Positions 26,804-36,286 of a stretch of DNA of 64,000 bases are shown here, piece after piece. Source of the DNA: Lutibacter sp. (GTDB taxonomy: Bacteria > Bacteroidota > Bacteroidia > Flavobacteriales > Flavobacteriaceae); contig NZ_JAKIUR010000007.1 in assembly GCF_021647475.1 (NCBI RefSeq), positions 1 to 64,000 of the forward strand, in the 5' to 3' direction. The first letter of the stretch is position 1, and the number at the start of each line of letters is the position of its first letter. The translations under genes and the position numbers were made by a program. Under the pieces are notes generated by a model, which was not told the origin of the DNA, did not search any database, and saw nothing but the letters and a program-made list of their open reading frames with translations.

Positions 26804-27679
26804 CTAATAATTTTCTATAAAATTAGCTATTTTTTGATGTAATTCTTTACTAACTTCAACCAAAGGCAATCTCACATTTTTACTTGTGATATTCAATTTT
26901 TCTAAAAGTGCTTTTATACCAGCAGGATTTCCTTCTTCAAAAATATAGTTTATACTGTCCATTAACTTGTAATATAAGCTATACGCTTTATTCACTTTAC
27001 CTTCCAAACCTAATTTAATAAGTTGAGAAAAATCTTTTGGAAAGCCTTGTCCAATAACTGAAATAACACCTGAACCACCAGCTAAAACCATAGGTAAAGC
27101 AATCATATCATCACCAGAAATTACTAAAAAATCAGTTGGTTTATTTTTAATTATGGTCATTGCCTGTACTATATCTCCTGCTGCTTCTTTAATGCCAATA
27201 ATATTATCACAATTTTTAGCCAATCTTAAAATAGTTTTTGGTAAAATATTGCTTCCGGTTCTACTTGGCACGTTATAAACAATAATTGGCTTTGGAGAAT
27301 GTTCAGAAATCATTTTAAAATGCTGATAAATTCCTTCTTGTGTGGGTTTATTGTAATATGGAGAAACCGATAAAATTGCAGAAAATGCAGATAAATCTGT
27401 GGTATTAATTTCATCAATTACCGCTTGTGTATTATTACCTCCTATCCCTAAAACTAAAGGGAGTCTTCCATTAGTTGTTTTAATAATAGTATTTTTTACT
27501 TGCTCTTTTTCATCTTTTGTTAATGTTGCAGGTTCACCTGTTGTGCCTAGCACTACTAAATAATTTATACCATTTTCAATTTGATAATTCACTAAATTTT
27601 CTAAAGCTTTATAGTCAACGGATTTATCTTCATTAAAAGGTGTAACTAATGCAACACCTGTTCCTAAAAATTCTTTCAT
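26804..27679 (-). CDS. dapA: 4-hydroxy-tetrahydrodipicolinate synthase
   Basis: A 291-residue (beta/alpha)8 aldolase that condenses pyruvate with aspartate semialdehyde in lysine/DAP synthesis. The Schiff-base Lys is in NIIGIKEAAGDI. The active-site Tyr is in PIIVYNVPSRTG, and LGTTGEPATLTKDE carries the Thr-Thr pair. GGSGVISVIGQGFP is the pyruvate-binding loop. It directly abuts the DUF6913 gene. dapF is encoded elsewhere in the window (57271). Confidence 0.95.
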   Translation of the reverse strand: MKEFLGTGVALVTPFNEDKSVDYKALENLVNYQIENGINYLVVLGTTGEPATLTKDEKEQVKNTIIKTTNGRLPLVLGIGGNNTQAVIDEINTTDLSAFSAILSVSPYYNKPTQEGIYQHFKMISEHSPKPIIVYNVPSRTGSNILPKTILRLAKNCDNIIGIKEAAGDIVQAMTIIKNKPTDFLVISGDDMIALPMVLAGGSGVISVIGQGFPKDFSQLIKLGLEGKVNKAYSLYYKLMDSINYIFEEGNPAGIKALLEKLNITSKNVRLPLVEVSKELHQKIANFIENY

Positions 27680-28200
27680 TATAATTTATTTAAAATGGTT
27701 AAATATTTTTTTATTTCGTTAGTAAAAATTGAAATTTTATGATATTCACAATTTACAAGTAAATCATAAAAACGATTATCAAAATAGGGAAATCCAATTT
27801 TAAAACTAATATTCATTTGCAATAATAACAGATTTAAATATAGGTGATCAACTTTACTGTAATTTATTAACAAATCGTATTTTTTTGTTAAGCTAAACGG
27901 AAATTTTTCTTGATTAAACTTTCCATACCAACCAAAGTTTTTAGGAGAAATAATATGGTATTCTACTTCATTTTTAGCTTTTTTTTGCTGATAAACCACT
28001 ATTTTTAGTTGGTTTTCCTCAATTTTTAATTGATGAAAAATTTCTTTTTTAAAGTTTGAAACAGCAGTAATATCATCAACAAATATAATTATATTTTTAA
28101 TTTTATGTTGTGTGTTTTCTGATTGTCTTTTTAAAAAATCTTGAATATGATTCTTTATAAAAATTTGATTGGTTTTTCGTTTAAATCCTGTAAAAATCAT
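27679..28200 (-). CDS. DUF6913-type hypothetical protein
   Basis: A 173-residue cytoplasmic protein with no signal or membrane segment. It alternates predicted strands and helices (KNIIIFVDDITAVSNFKKEIFHQL; YDLLINYSKVDHLYLNLLLLQMNISFKIGFP). It resembles the conserved Bacteroidota family DUF6913, which habitually sits upstream of dapA. No function is known. Its stop overlaps the dapA start by one base. Confidence 0.65.
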   Translation of the reverse strand: MIFTGFKRKTNQIFIKNHIQDFLKRQSENTQHKIKNIIIFVDDITAVSNFKKEIFHQLKIEENQLKIVVYQQKKAKNEVEYHIISPKNFGWYGKFNQEKFPFSLTKKYDLLINYSKVDHLYLNLLLLQMNISFKIGFPYFDNRFYDLLVNCEYHKISIFTNEIKKYLTILNKL

Positions 28201-28201
28201 T

Positions 28202-28229
28202 TATATTTGTACTTTCATCCGCAAAATTA
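28202..28229. promoter_or_regulatory. Back-to-back predicted -7 boxes
   Basis: In the 52-bp gap between divergent genes, TATATTTG at 28202-28209 faces the plus-strand nucleotidase gene. TAATTTTG on the minus strand (28229-28222) faces the DUF6913 gene. Both match TAnnTTTG; -33 boxes are unclear. Confidence 0.4.
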
Positions 28230-28252
28230 ATTAAAACATTAGTATTTATTTA

Positions 28253-29005
28253 ATGAAAAAAATTATTATTTCATTTTTTACTATTTTTTTACTATTTAGT
28301 TGTACTAAAAACAAGCTTCAATTAGTAAAAATAGAAGGGAAACTACTTCCTATTACTGAAAAATTAGCTTCTGACTCTTCAATTGTTAAAACTTATCTTC
28401 CTTACAAATATAAGATGGAAAAGGAAATGAATTCGGTTTTATGTTATACTTCAAAAAATTTAGTAGCAACTGATGGAGTGCTAGAAAGTTCATTAGGTAA
28501 TTTATTGGCAGATTTATGCTACAAAAAAGGAAATTTTGTATTTAAAAAAAGAACTGGGAAAAACATAGATTTTGCCATGTTTAATTTTCGAGGAATTAGA
28601 GCAGGTATTCCTAAAGGAAATGTAACTACGCAAAATGCTTTTAACTTAATGCCTTTTGAAAACAATTTAGTGGTAGTTGAATTATCATCAAAAAAATTAA
28701 GAGAACTAATTCAGTATTTGATAACCAAAAAAAAAGCACATCCTTTATCTAAACAAGTTAGACTTCGTATTACTAAAAACGGATACAATTTTTCAATAAA
28801 TGGAAAACCAATTAATGACAAAAAAACTTATTTTGTATTAACTTCAGATTATTTACAACACGGAGGAGATCACATGGATTTCTTCAAAAACCCAGTTCAT
28901 TTATATGAATTAGACTATAAAATGAGAAATGCAATTATTGATTATTTTAAAGAAACCGATACTTTAAAATCAAACCTTGATGGACGATTTGTAATGAAAA
29001 ACTAA
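28253..29005 (+). CDS. 5'-nucleotidase C-terminal domain lipoprotein
   Basis: A 250-residue lipoprotein (lipobox LLFSCTKN). It carries the substrate-binding C-terminal domain of the UshA/5'-nucleotidase family alone: ESSLGNLLADLCYKK, DFAMFNFRGIRAGIPKGNVT, NAFNLMPFENNLVVVELSSKKLREL and FVLTSDYLQHGGDHMDFF. The metal-binding phosphoesterase domain is encoded by the next gene, 7 bp downstream. The two probably act together as a split periplasmic or outer-membrane nucleotidase. Confidence 0.87.
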   Translation: MKKIIISFFTIFLLFSCTKNKLQLVKIEGKLLPITEKLASDSSIVKTYLPYKYKMEKEMNSVLCYTSKNLVATDGVLESSLGNLLADLCYKKGNFVFKKRTGKNIDFAMFNFRGIRAGIPKGNVTTQNAFNLMPFENNLVVVELSSKKLRELIQYLITKKKAHPLSKQVRLRITKNGYNFSINGKPINDKKTYFVLTSDYLQHGGDHMDFFKNPVHLYELDYKMRNAIIDYFKETDTLKSNLDGRFVMKN

Positions 29006-29012
29006 AACGGTA

Positions 29013-29921
29013 ATGAAAAGAAGAAAATTTATACAACAATCTACAGCAGCAACTGCTTATTTAACATTAGGTGGACTATCATTACAATCGTTTTCAACAA
29101 ATACTTTAAAACACATTACCATATTACATACCAATGATGTACACAGCCATATAGAACCTTTTCCTGCTGATGATATTGATTATCCTAATTTAGGTGGCGT
29201 TGCCAGACGCTCAACTTTAATTGAAAAAATTAGACAAGAAAATCCGAATACTTTATTGTTAGATGCAGGCGATATTTTTCAAGGAACGCCCTACTTTAAT
29301 ATTTATGGCGGAGAAATAGAATTCAAATTAATGAGCCAATTAAAATACGATGCTGCTACCATAGGCAATCATGATTTTGATAATAGTATAAATGGTTTAT
29401 ATGCTCAATTACCTAATGCTACTTTCACATTTGTATCTGCTAATTACGATTTTAGTAAAACCGTTTTAAACAATCATGTAAAACCCTATAAAATATTTGT
29501 TAAAGATGGCATTAAAATTGGGGTTTTTGGCTTAGGAATTGAACTTGAAGGATTAGTTGATCCAAAAAACTACAAAGAAACTAAGTATTTAAACCCTGTT
29601 GAAATTGCTAAAAATGTAAGTAAAACTTTAAAAGAAGAAGAACATTGCGATTTGGTAATTTGCTTATCACATTTGGGTTATCACTATAAATCTGATAAAA
29701 TTGACGATTTAAAATTAGCTTCACAAACCAAAGATATCGATTTAATTATTGGAGGCCATACACATACTTTTTTACCTAAACCAACCATTACAAAAAATGT
29801 AGCTGGAGAAAACATGCTAGTAAACCAAGTTGGCTGTTACGGCATAAATTTAGGTAGAATTGATTTTTATTTTGATGATAACAAAAAGAAAACAAGTAAA
29901 GGAACAACCATAATAGTATAA
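29013..29921 (+). CDS. Tat-exported metallophosphatase (5'-nucleotidase N-terminal domain)
   Basis: A 302-residue calcineurin-like phosphoesterase. It starts with a Tat-type signal (MKRRKFIQQSTAATAYLTLGG). Metal ligands appear in ITILHTNDVHSHIEPF, LDAGDIFQGTP, TIGNHDFDNS, VICLSHLGYH and IGGHTHTFL, the full set of UshA motifs. The usual C-terminal substrate domain is missing and is supplied by the gene before it. Together they should hydrolyse nucleotides or nucleotide sugars in the periplasm. Confidence 0.9.
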   Translation: MKRRKFIQQSTAATAYLTLGGLSLQSFSTNTLKHITILHTNDVHSHIEPFPADDIDYPNLGGVARRSTLIEKIRQENPNTLLLDAGDIFQGTPYFNIYGGEIEFKLMSQLKYDAATIGNHDFDNSINGLYAQLPNATFTFVSANYDFSKTVLNNHVKPYKIFVKDGIKIGVFGLGIELEGLVDPKNYKETKYLNPVEIAKNVSKTLKEEEHCDLVICLSHLGYHYKSDKIDDLKLASQTKDIDLIIGGHTHTFLPKPTITKNVAGENMLVNQVGCYGINLGRIDFYFDDNKKKTSKGTTIIV

Positions 29922-29934
29922 ATAACATAGTAAA

Positions 29935-30975
29935 ATGCGTATAGAAAACGACTTAAAATTAGGATTTAAAGATGTAATGATTCGTCCAAAACGATCCACA
30001 TTAAGTTCAAGATCTCAAGTAACTTTAGATAGAGAATTTTCATTTTTACACAGTAACCAAAAATGGAATGGCGTGCCAATAATGGCTGCAAATATGGATA
30101 CAGTTGGTACTTTTGAAATGGCTACAGCATTAGCTAAACATAAAATGTTTACCGCAATTCATAAACATTATACTATTAATGAATGGACTAATTTTTTAAA
30201 AAATACAGATAAAAGTATATTAGAATATATTGCTGTTAGTACGGGTACAGGTTTAAATGATGCAAAAAAATTAAAAGAAATTTTTGATTTACATCCTGAA
30301 ATTAAATTTATTTGCATTGATGTTGCTAATGGATATTCAGAACATTTTGTACGTTTTGTAAAAAAAACTAGAGAATTATACGCTGATAAAATTATTATGG
30401 CAGGAAATGTGGTTACAGGTGAAATGGTTGAAGAATTATTATTAGCTGGTGCGGACATTATAAAAGTTGGCATTGGACCAGGTTCAGTTTGTACTACTCG
30501 CGTTAAAACTGGCGTTGGTTATCCGCAATTATCTGCAATTATAGAATGTGCTGATGCAGCACATGGATTAGGCGGACAAATTGTTTCAGATGGTGGATGT
30601 AAAATTCCTGGTGATATTGCCAAAGCTTTTGGTGGTGGGGCAGATTTTGTAATGCTAGGTGGAATGCTTGCCGGTCATGAAGAAAGTGGCGGAAAATTAA
30701 TTACCAAAAATGGTGAAAAATACAAACAGTTTTATGGAATGAGTTCAGAAACTGCTATGAATAAACATGTTGGGGGTGTTGCAAATTATAGAGCTTCTGA
30801 AGGCAAAATGGTTGAATTGCCATACCGCGGTGCTGTAGAAAAAACGGTTCATGATATATTAGGTGGATTACGATCAACTTGTACCTATGTTGGTGCAAAA
30901 AGGTTGAAAGAATTAACAAAAAGAACTACCTTTATCCGCGTGCAAGAACAACACAATCAAGTGTTCTCAAAATAA
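29935..30975 (+). CDS. guaC: GMP reductase
   Basis: A 346-residue IMPDH/GMPR barrel enzyme converting GMP to IMP with NADPH. The catalytic Cys is in GIGPGSVCTTRVKTGVGYPQ. IVSDGGCKIPGDIAKAFGGGADFVMLGGMLAG is the phosphate-binding part and FYGMSSETAMNKHVGG the flap. It has no CBS domains, and the start MRIENDLKLGFKDVMIRPKRS matches the E. coli GuaC type rather than IMP dehydrogenase. Confidence 0.95.
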   Translation: MRIENDLKLGFKDVMIRPKRSTLSSRSQVTLDREFSFLHSNQKWNGVPIMAANMDTVGTFEMATALAKHKMFTAIHKHYTINEWTNFLKNTDKSILEYIAVSTGTGLNDAKKLKEIFDLHPEIKFICIDVANGYSEHFVRFVKKTRELYADKIIMAGNVVTGEMVEELLLAGADIIKVGIGPGSVCTTRVKTGVGYPQLSAIIECADAAHGLGGQIVSDGGCKIPGDIAKAFGGGADFVMLGGMLAGHEESGGKLITKNGEKYKQFYGMSSETAMNKHVGGVANYRASEGKMVELPYRGAVEKTVHDILGGLRSTCTYVGAKRLKELTKRTTFIRVQEQHNQVFSK

Positions 30976-30982
30976 CAAAATT

Positions 30983-31055
30983 CGGCCTCTAGCTCAGTTG
31001 GCAGAGCACCTGACTCTTAATCAGGTTGTCGTGGGTTCGAAACCCACGGGGCCGA
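30983..31055 (+). tRNA. tRNA-Lys(CTT)
   Basis: A 73-nt cloverleaf. Acceptor CGGCCTC pairs with GGGGCCG, with discriminator A. D arm GCTC...GAGC is followed by an anticodon arm CCTGA-CTCTTAA-TCAGG giving CTT, and a T arm GTGGG-TTCGAAA-CCCAC. CCA is not encoded. It lies between guaC and the citrate lyase operon. Confidence 0.95.
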
Positions 31056-31075
31056 CTTTTTTAAAAAAATAATTA

Positions 31076-32161
31076 TTAGTGTCGTCCTTCACTATTTATT
31101 ATTTTATTTCTTATGGATAAAGAATCTTCAGATAATAAAAATTTTTGTGTAGCATCAGGAAGCAAATGCAAAACTTCTTCTAATTTATTTTCTTTTATCG
31201 CTTTTCGTATTTTTGAGGCACTAATATAATTTGGTTCGTTTTCTTCATTTAAACCATCATATTTTCTTGTAATTTCAATTAACTCACAACCGTTTTTAGG
31301 TAATATTTCTTTCATAGCAGTATTATATGCTCGGGTTGTCTCACAATAATTTTCTGTTCCTACATATCGTTTTGTAATATTTAAAATTGGAACTATATAT
31401 TTGGCAAAAATAGACACATCAATCTCGGCTTGTTTTTGAGAAATTTCATTCCATGATTCTGATTTCAAAAAATAATTTGGAAAAATTGCTCCTGAAACAA
31501 TATAAGGTCCAGTTGCCAGAACAACCACATTTTTTAAGTGAGAAATTCCTTCTTCAATTATTTCTCTACGGATTTTATAAGGAAATGAAGATAAATCTTC
31601 TTCAACTACAAATAAATATAATAATTCATTTTCTGAAGCTGCTTTTTCAATTAAATATAAATGACCATTGGTAAACGGATTACAATTAACCACAATAGCT
31701 GCAATTTTGTTAGTTTTTGTTTTTCTCTTATGTTGTAAAAGAAACTTTTGATAATCTTCAATAGTTTGATATCCAAATTCTAAAACAGAAAATAAAGGTT
31801 CTGCTCTAGCAATTTCTTTATATCCTAACCCTTCAAAAAGAGAAGCTGTTTTTGGTCTTGTATATACAAAACAACGTTTATAATTTTCTAATATTTTATT
31901 ACCCAAGGTAGTTACTATCCATGGAAAAGCAGTACTTTCTCTAAATTTTTCATCTACAACAACAAACTTTAAAGTTTGATGTTTAAAAGAACCTGTTCCA
32001 ATAATTTCATCATTTAAATTGTATAAAATAAGTGTTTTATCAACTTCATTAGGTTTATATTCAAATCCGTGTTTTGATAAAAATTCAGCAACTAATTTAA
32101 CATCAAATGGATTTTCTAAATCTAATAACTCCGCCCTAAAATCTGTATTTTCAAAGTTCAT
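31076..32161 (-). CDS. citC: [Citrate (pro-3S)-lyase] ligase
   Basis: A 361-residue protein that acetylates the prosthetic group of the citrate lyase acyl-carrier protein, switching the enzyme on. The N-terminal part resembles a GNAT fold (about 1-130). The C-terminal nucleotidyltransferase-like domain has IAAIVVNCNPFTNGHLYLIEKAA (HxGH-like NGH motif) and ISASKIRKAIKE, as in cytidylyltransferase-type enzymes. It is last of the operon and overlaps citXG by 11 bp. In Klebsiella citC comes first, so the order here is different. Confidence 0.92.
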   Translation of the reverse strand: MNFENTDFRAELLDLENPFDVKLVAEFLSKHGFEYKPNEVDKTLILYNLNDEIIGTGSFKHQTLKFVVVDEKFRESTAFPWIVTTLGNKILENYKRCFVYTRPKTASLFEGLGYKEIARAEPLFSVLEFGYQTIEDYQKFLLQHKRKTKTNKIAAIVVNCNPFTNGHLYLIEKAASENELLYLFVVEEDLSSFPYKIRREIIEEGISHLKNVVVLATGPYIVSGAIFPNYFLKSESWNEISQKQAEIDVSIFAKYIVPILNITKRYVGTENYCETTRAYNTAMKEILPKNGCELIEITRKYDGLNEENEPNYISASKIRKAIKENKLEEVLHLLPDATQKFLLSEDSLSIRNKIINSEGRH

Positions 32162-33539
32162 TTTTATGATATTTATTTTGAATGAAAAATAAGAAAAGTG
32201 ATAATGCTAACAAATCTGCTGCACCACCTGGAGATATGTTTTTTTCTTTGCAAAACAGACATAATTCAGCATAATATTTTTTACCTTGATAAACTAAATT
32301 TGCCATTATTTTCAAATTTTCAGCTTCAGCAGAATTTCTGTATAACACATTAGAATCGTCAACGTTTGCTATTAATAATAATAACGCTTTTTTTAATATT
32401 TCATTTAATTCTTCTTTATTTTGATGTCTGTTATTTTTTAATTGTTCACTTAAAAACGGTATGACTTTTTCAAAAATTACAGAAAAACCCGTTTGAGCTT
32501 GATACCGTGCTCCTGCACCTTTTATTCCAAATTTTTGAAAAGTTTTTTCTCCGTGAGATAATGATTTTTTATTTAATGATTTTAATTCGTTTTCAACAAT
32601 GTCTTTCGTGATTTTTTGCAGCGTTTTAATAAATAATGAACTATCAAAAATATAATTGTTTTTATGCAAAGAATATACACTAGCAAAAACAGATAAACCC
32701 ATAATAAAAATTAATCCCTTATGTGTATTTGTATTATGAGTAGCAAAAAGCATTTTTTCTTCAGCTTTAATTCCAATTTTTCTAATTTCAGGTAATACTT
32801 TTGTTAAATCACCTTTATAATTATATGCTAATTTTGCAAACTCAAGCCAAAAAGGTGAAATAGCAGCACTTGAATTTAAAAAAGTAAAATAATTCATATC
32901 CGAATGCACACCAGAATCTTCAAAATCGACTAAACCTGGTTTTGGAGTAACCGCTACTTCATATAAAATAGCCTTATTTGCCATTTCACAGATGTTCTGT
33001 AATATTTCTTTTTTTTGTTTAGTGTTTATATATAATTGCATATTTTCAAAAGAAAATTCTCGTAAATCTTTATAACTATGTGTTTTTTCACGCATACAAA
33101 CCGTAGCTGGTTTTTCACACAATAAGCATTTTTTAATTTTATTAGAGCTTATTGGAATTCCATTTTTATCAAAAACATCAATATCAATTAATCTTCCCAC
33201 TTTATGATGTTGCTCAAATTCTTCAGTTTTTAGTTTTAACTGAATTAAATCAATAGTTTTATCTTCTATTTTATTGCAATAAAAATCACCTGCTTCATCT
33301 AAAATTTCAAACTTTTTATTAATAGAAATGTTTATCCTGTTTGCAATCAAAAATATTTTAAAATCATCTAATAGAAAATTAAAAAAAAGTTGGGTAATAC
33401 CATTATTTTTAGGATAACCCGCAATATTTAAAGAAACGCTAATTGTTGCAAATTTATTTAAAGCTAATTTTTTTCGAAGTGTTCTACGAGTTTCTTTAGC
33501 AAAAAGTATTTTTGATAAAATTTCTTTATTTTGTGTCAT
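32151..33539 (-). CDS. citXG: CitX-CitG fusion for citrate lyase prosthetic group synthesis
   Basis: 462 residues joining two enzymes. Residues about 1-165 resemble CitX (holo-ACP synthase that transfers the prosthetic group to CitD), with VGRLIDIDVFDKNGIPIS and a Cys cluster (KKCLLCEKPATVCMREK). Residues about 185-460 resemble CitG (makes triphosphoribosyl-dephospho-CoA), with YEVAVTPKPGLVDFEDSGVHSDMNYFTFL, THKGLIFIMG and GAGARYQAQTGF. Such fusions occur in other bacteria. It overlaps citF by 4 bp, as in ATGA coupling. Confidence 0.9.
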   Translation of the reverse strand: MTQNKEILSKILFAKETRRTLRKKLALNKFATISVSLNIAGYPKNNGITQLFFNFLLDDFKIFLIANRINISINKKFEILDEAGDFYCNKIEDKTIDLIQLKLKTEEFEQHHKVGRLIDIDVFDKNGIPISSNKIKKCLLCEKPATVCMREKTHSYKDLREFSFENMQLYINTKQKKEILQNICEMANKAILYEVAVTPKPGLVDFEDSGVHSDMNYFTFLNSSAAISPFWLEFAKLAYNYKGDLTKVLPEIRKIGIKAEEKMLFATHNTNTHKGLIFIMGLSVFASVYSLHKNNYIFDSSLFIKTLQKITKDIVENELKSLNKKSLSHGEKTFQKFGIKGAGARYQAQTGFSVIFEKVIPFLSEQLKNNRHQNKEELNEILKKALLLLIANVDDSNVLYRNSAEAENLKIMANLVYQGKKYYAELCLFCKEKNISPGGAADLLALSLFLFFIQNKYHKNEL

Positions 33540-35095
33540 TCAACAGTTTTTAATTGTCTAACAACATCAATTGCCGTTCCATCTCTATATTCAATTAATG
33601 CTACAATTTTATCTGTTCGTTCAATTGGATTAGGAATACCAACAATTTTTTCAACTTCTTTTTGTAAATCTTCAATATTTCGAATATTTAAACCTGCTTT
33701 TACTAATATTTGTGCTAATTCTGGTTTATTAGGATTTACACAAATACCTCTTTCAGTTACCACAACATCAACCGATTCTCCGGGAGTTACAATAGTATCA
33801 ACACGTTTATTAATGGTTGATATTCTTCCTCTAAAAGACGGACAAACAACTACTGTTAATTCAGCTCCAGAAGCCGTATCACAATGTCCACCAGAGGCTC
33901 CTCTTAAATATCCTTTTGATCCTGTAATTACGTTTACATTAAAATCTACATCAACTTCTAAGGCTCCTAAAACAACAATATCTAATTTGTTAGTCATGCA
34001 ACCACAGTTATACGGATTGGCATATAATGAAGCTGATATTTCAATATGATTTTTATTATTATATAAAGATGAGCTTACCTCGGCATCAAACGATTGGACA
34101 TCAAAAATAGTTTTAAATAAGCCTTCGTTAAGCATATCAACACCATAAGAAGTTACTCCACCCAATAAAAAGCTTCCTTTAATCTCTTTATTTTCCATTT
34201 TTTTACGAATGAATTTCGCAACAGCTAATGAAGCTCCACCTGCACCTACTTGAAAAGAGAATCCGTTTTTAAAATAACCCGATTTTTCAATAACATCAGC
34301 CGCTAATTTTGCAATTCTTAAATCCATTGGCGATTTTGTAATTCGTGTTGTTCCACTTGCAATTTTAGTTGGATCACCAATAGAAGCTACTTTAACTACA
34401 TAATCTACAAAGTTTTGCTGAATGGATAATGGAAAGCAAGGAAATTCAACCAAATTATCCGTTACAACAATAACTTGTTTTGAATAACGTGAATCTATTC
34501 TAGCATAACCTAAAGAACCAAATGCAGATTTTCCAATTGCACCTGTTGCATTACCTTCTTCATCAGCAGCAGAAGCCGCAATAATACATAAATCAATAGC
34601 AATTTTACCGGTATGTATGGCTCTAACTCTTCCTCCGTGTGAATGAATGATTACAGGATTTTCCATAATTCCTTCCGAAATTGCTTTCCCTAATTTTCCT
34701 CGAATTCCAGAAGTCCAAATTTTTGTAATAGTTCCATCTTTAATGTATTTTATCAATTCCGTATGACTATCATTAAGAGATGAAGAGGCCAACGTTATAT
34801 TTCTAATCCCTAATTCAGCCAATATTTTTATAGTTTCCACTAAAATAAAATCTCCATTTCTTAAATGATGATGGAAAGAAACGGTCATTCCATCTTTTGG
34901 AGAAGTTTTAGTAATGGCTTCTTTAAGAGTTTCCGTTAACTTTTTTTGATGTGGCAATTTAGCTTTGTTGGGAGGAGATATTGTAAGTTCATCCATCCAA
35001 CCTTTTTTTAATTTATTCCAAGCTCCTGTAAAAGGAGCTATTTTTCCAATACCGTTTATAAACTCTGGAATATTTCGATTTAAAGAATTTTTCAT
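33536..35095 (-). CDS. citF: Citrate lyase alpha subunit
   Basis: A 519-residue citrate:acetyl-ACP transferase. It contains GMTVSFHHHLRNGDFILVETI and VIIHSHGGRVRAIHTGKIAIDLCIIAASAADEEGNATG, as well as SFQVGAGGASLAVAKF and GCMTNKLDIVVLGALEVDVDFNVNVITGSKGYLRGASGGHCDTASGA, all features of the CitF family. It exchanges acetyl for citryl on the CitD arm. The gap to citE is 10 bp. Confidence 0.95.
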   Translation of the reverse strand: MKNSLNRNIPEFINGIGKIAPFTGAWNKLKKGWMDELTISPPNKAKLPHQKKLTETLKEAITKTSPKDGMTVSFHHHLRNGDFILVETIKILAELGIRNITLASSSLNDSHTELIKYIKDGTITKIWTSGIRGKLGKAISEGIMENPVIIHSHGGRVRAIHTGKIAIDLCIIAASAADEEGNATGAIGKSAFGSLGYARIDSRYSKQVIVVTDNLVEFPCFPLSIQQNFVDYVVKVASIGDPTKIASGTTRITKSPMDLRIAKLAADVIEKSGYFKNGFSFQVGAGGASLAVAKFIRKKMENKEIKGSFLLGGVTSYGVDMLNEGLFKTIFDVQSFDAEVSSSLYNNKNHIEISASLYANPYNCGCMTNKLDIVVLGALEVDVDFNVNVITGSKGYLRGASGGHCDTASGAELTVVVCPSFRGRISTINKRVDTIVTPGESVDVVVTERGICVNPNKPELAQILVKAGLNIRNIEDLQKEVEKIVGIPNPIERTDKIVALIEYRDGTAIDVVRQLKTVE

Positions 35096-35105
35096 TGCTT
35101 ATAGT

Positions 35106-35984
35106 TTATATTTCTTGAAGGTTAATATGTGCTAGTTCAAGTATGTATTTTGCTCTTGCTATTACTGGTGCATCCACCATTTTACCATCCACAGCAAAAA
35201 CGCCTATTCCTTCCTTTTTTTTCTTTTTAAATTCTTTATAAATTTTATAAGCTTTTCTAATTTCTTGTTCCGTAGGCGTATAAACTTCGTGAACAATATC
35301 AATTTGCCTTGGATTGATTACTGCTTTGCCTGTAAACCCTAAATTTTTAGATTTTTCAGTTTCTTTTCGTAATCCTTCTTCATCATCAATATCTACAAAA
35401 ACCGTATCAATGGCGTCAATTTTATTTGCTTTAGCAGCCATAACAATCATTTTACGTGCTAAATCTATTCCTGAACCATCTTTAGTACTTTTAATATTCA
35501 TATCAGCAGTTAAATCTTGCCCACCAATGGTTATGGCATCTAACCGATGACATAATTTTGCAATTTCAAAAACATTTTGAACCCCAAGCGCTGTTTCAAT
35601 CATAATATGAATCTTAATTTCATCATGTAAAATATTATGCTGATCTTCAATTTCTTCCATAACAGTAACTAACCTTTTTAAATCTTCAATAGTTTCTGTT
35701 TTAGGATATCGAATTGCATCTGGTTTTAACGGAATAATTTCTTTTAAATCTTCTATACCAAAAGGAGTATCTAAATGATTAATTCTAACACAAACCTCGG
35801 CATCATAAAAGTTAATATTTTTTAGTACATTTTTAACTAAAATTCGTGCGGAGTCTTTTTGCTCTAACGCCACACTATCTTCAAGATCTAGCAAAAGGCT
35901 ATCGGCTCCATACGTTCCTCCATGAATTAACATAGCAGGATTATTTCCTGGGATATACAGCATGGTTCTTCTTTTCTGTCTCAT
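35106..35984 (-). CDS. citE: Citrate lyase beta subunit
   Basis: A 292-residue (beta/alpha)8 citryl-ACP lyase that releases oxaloacetate from citryl-S-CitD. Motifs: RTMLYIPGNNPAML at the start, DSLLLDLEDSVALEQKDSAR (metal/substrate Asp-Glu), VCVRINHLDTPFG, IHIMIETALGVQNVFEIA and TIGGQDLTADMN. The acyl-CoA relative (CitE-like/Mcl) is less likely because citD and citF flank it. Confidence 0.95.
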   Translation of the reverse strand: MRQKRRTMLYIPGNNPAMLIHGGTYGADSLLLDLEDSVALEQKDSARILVKNVLKNINFYDAEVCVRINHLDTPFGIEDLKEIIPLKPDAIRYPKTETIEDLKRLVTVMEEIEDQHNILHDEIKIHIMIETALGVQNVFEIAKLCHRLDAITIGGQDLTADMNIKSTKDGSGIDLARKMIVMAAKANKIDAIDTVFVDIDDEEGLRKETEKSKNLGFTGKAVINPRQIDIVHEVYTPTEQEIRKAYKIYKEFKKKKKEGIGVFAVDGKMVDAPVIARAKYILELAHINLQEI

Positions 35985-35995
35985 AACTTCAAAAT

Positions 35996-36286
35996 TTAAT
36001 ACATGGTTCCTTTTTGATTATTTGAAGCTCTTAATAATACCGTTTCCATACGAGCTTCAATTACAGGAGTTAACGCACCTTTATCGTGAATAACTAAATG
36101 AATATCAGCAACTTCAAACTTATCTAATATGGCATTAACTGTTTTCAGAATCGTATCACCATATTGCTTTTCAACAATAGAGTTTAATTGAATTACTCTT
36201 CCTTTTGTGTCTTTTGGTTTTTCGGCAAGTATTAAAATATCACTTGATTCAAACGATCCTGCCTGTGCTTTTTTTATTATTTTCAT
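35996..36286 (-). CDS. citD: Citrate lyase gamma subunit (acyl carrier protein)
   Basis: A 96-residue carrier that bears phosphoribosyl-dephospho-CoA on a serine. MKIIKKAQAGSFESSDILI places Ser14 at the known attachment position (AGSFESSD). First gene of the minus-strand operon citD-citE-citF-citXG-citC; spacers are 11, 10, then overlaps. The promoter lies within the 233 bp shared with the transporter gene; no regulator gene is next to it. Confidence 0.93.
   Translation of the reverse strand: MKIIKKAQAGSFESSDILILAEKPKDTKGRVIQLNSIVEKQYGDTILKTVNAILDKFEVADIHLVIHDKGALTPVIEARMETVLLRASNNQKGTMY

Noticed and set aside
30983..31055. tRNA-Lys as attachment site of an island holding the citrate lyase genes
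   Set aside because: No direct repeat of the tRNA 3' end was found downstream to about 53 kb, no integrase gene is present, and base composition does not shift.
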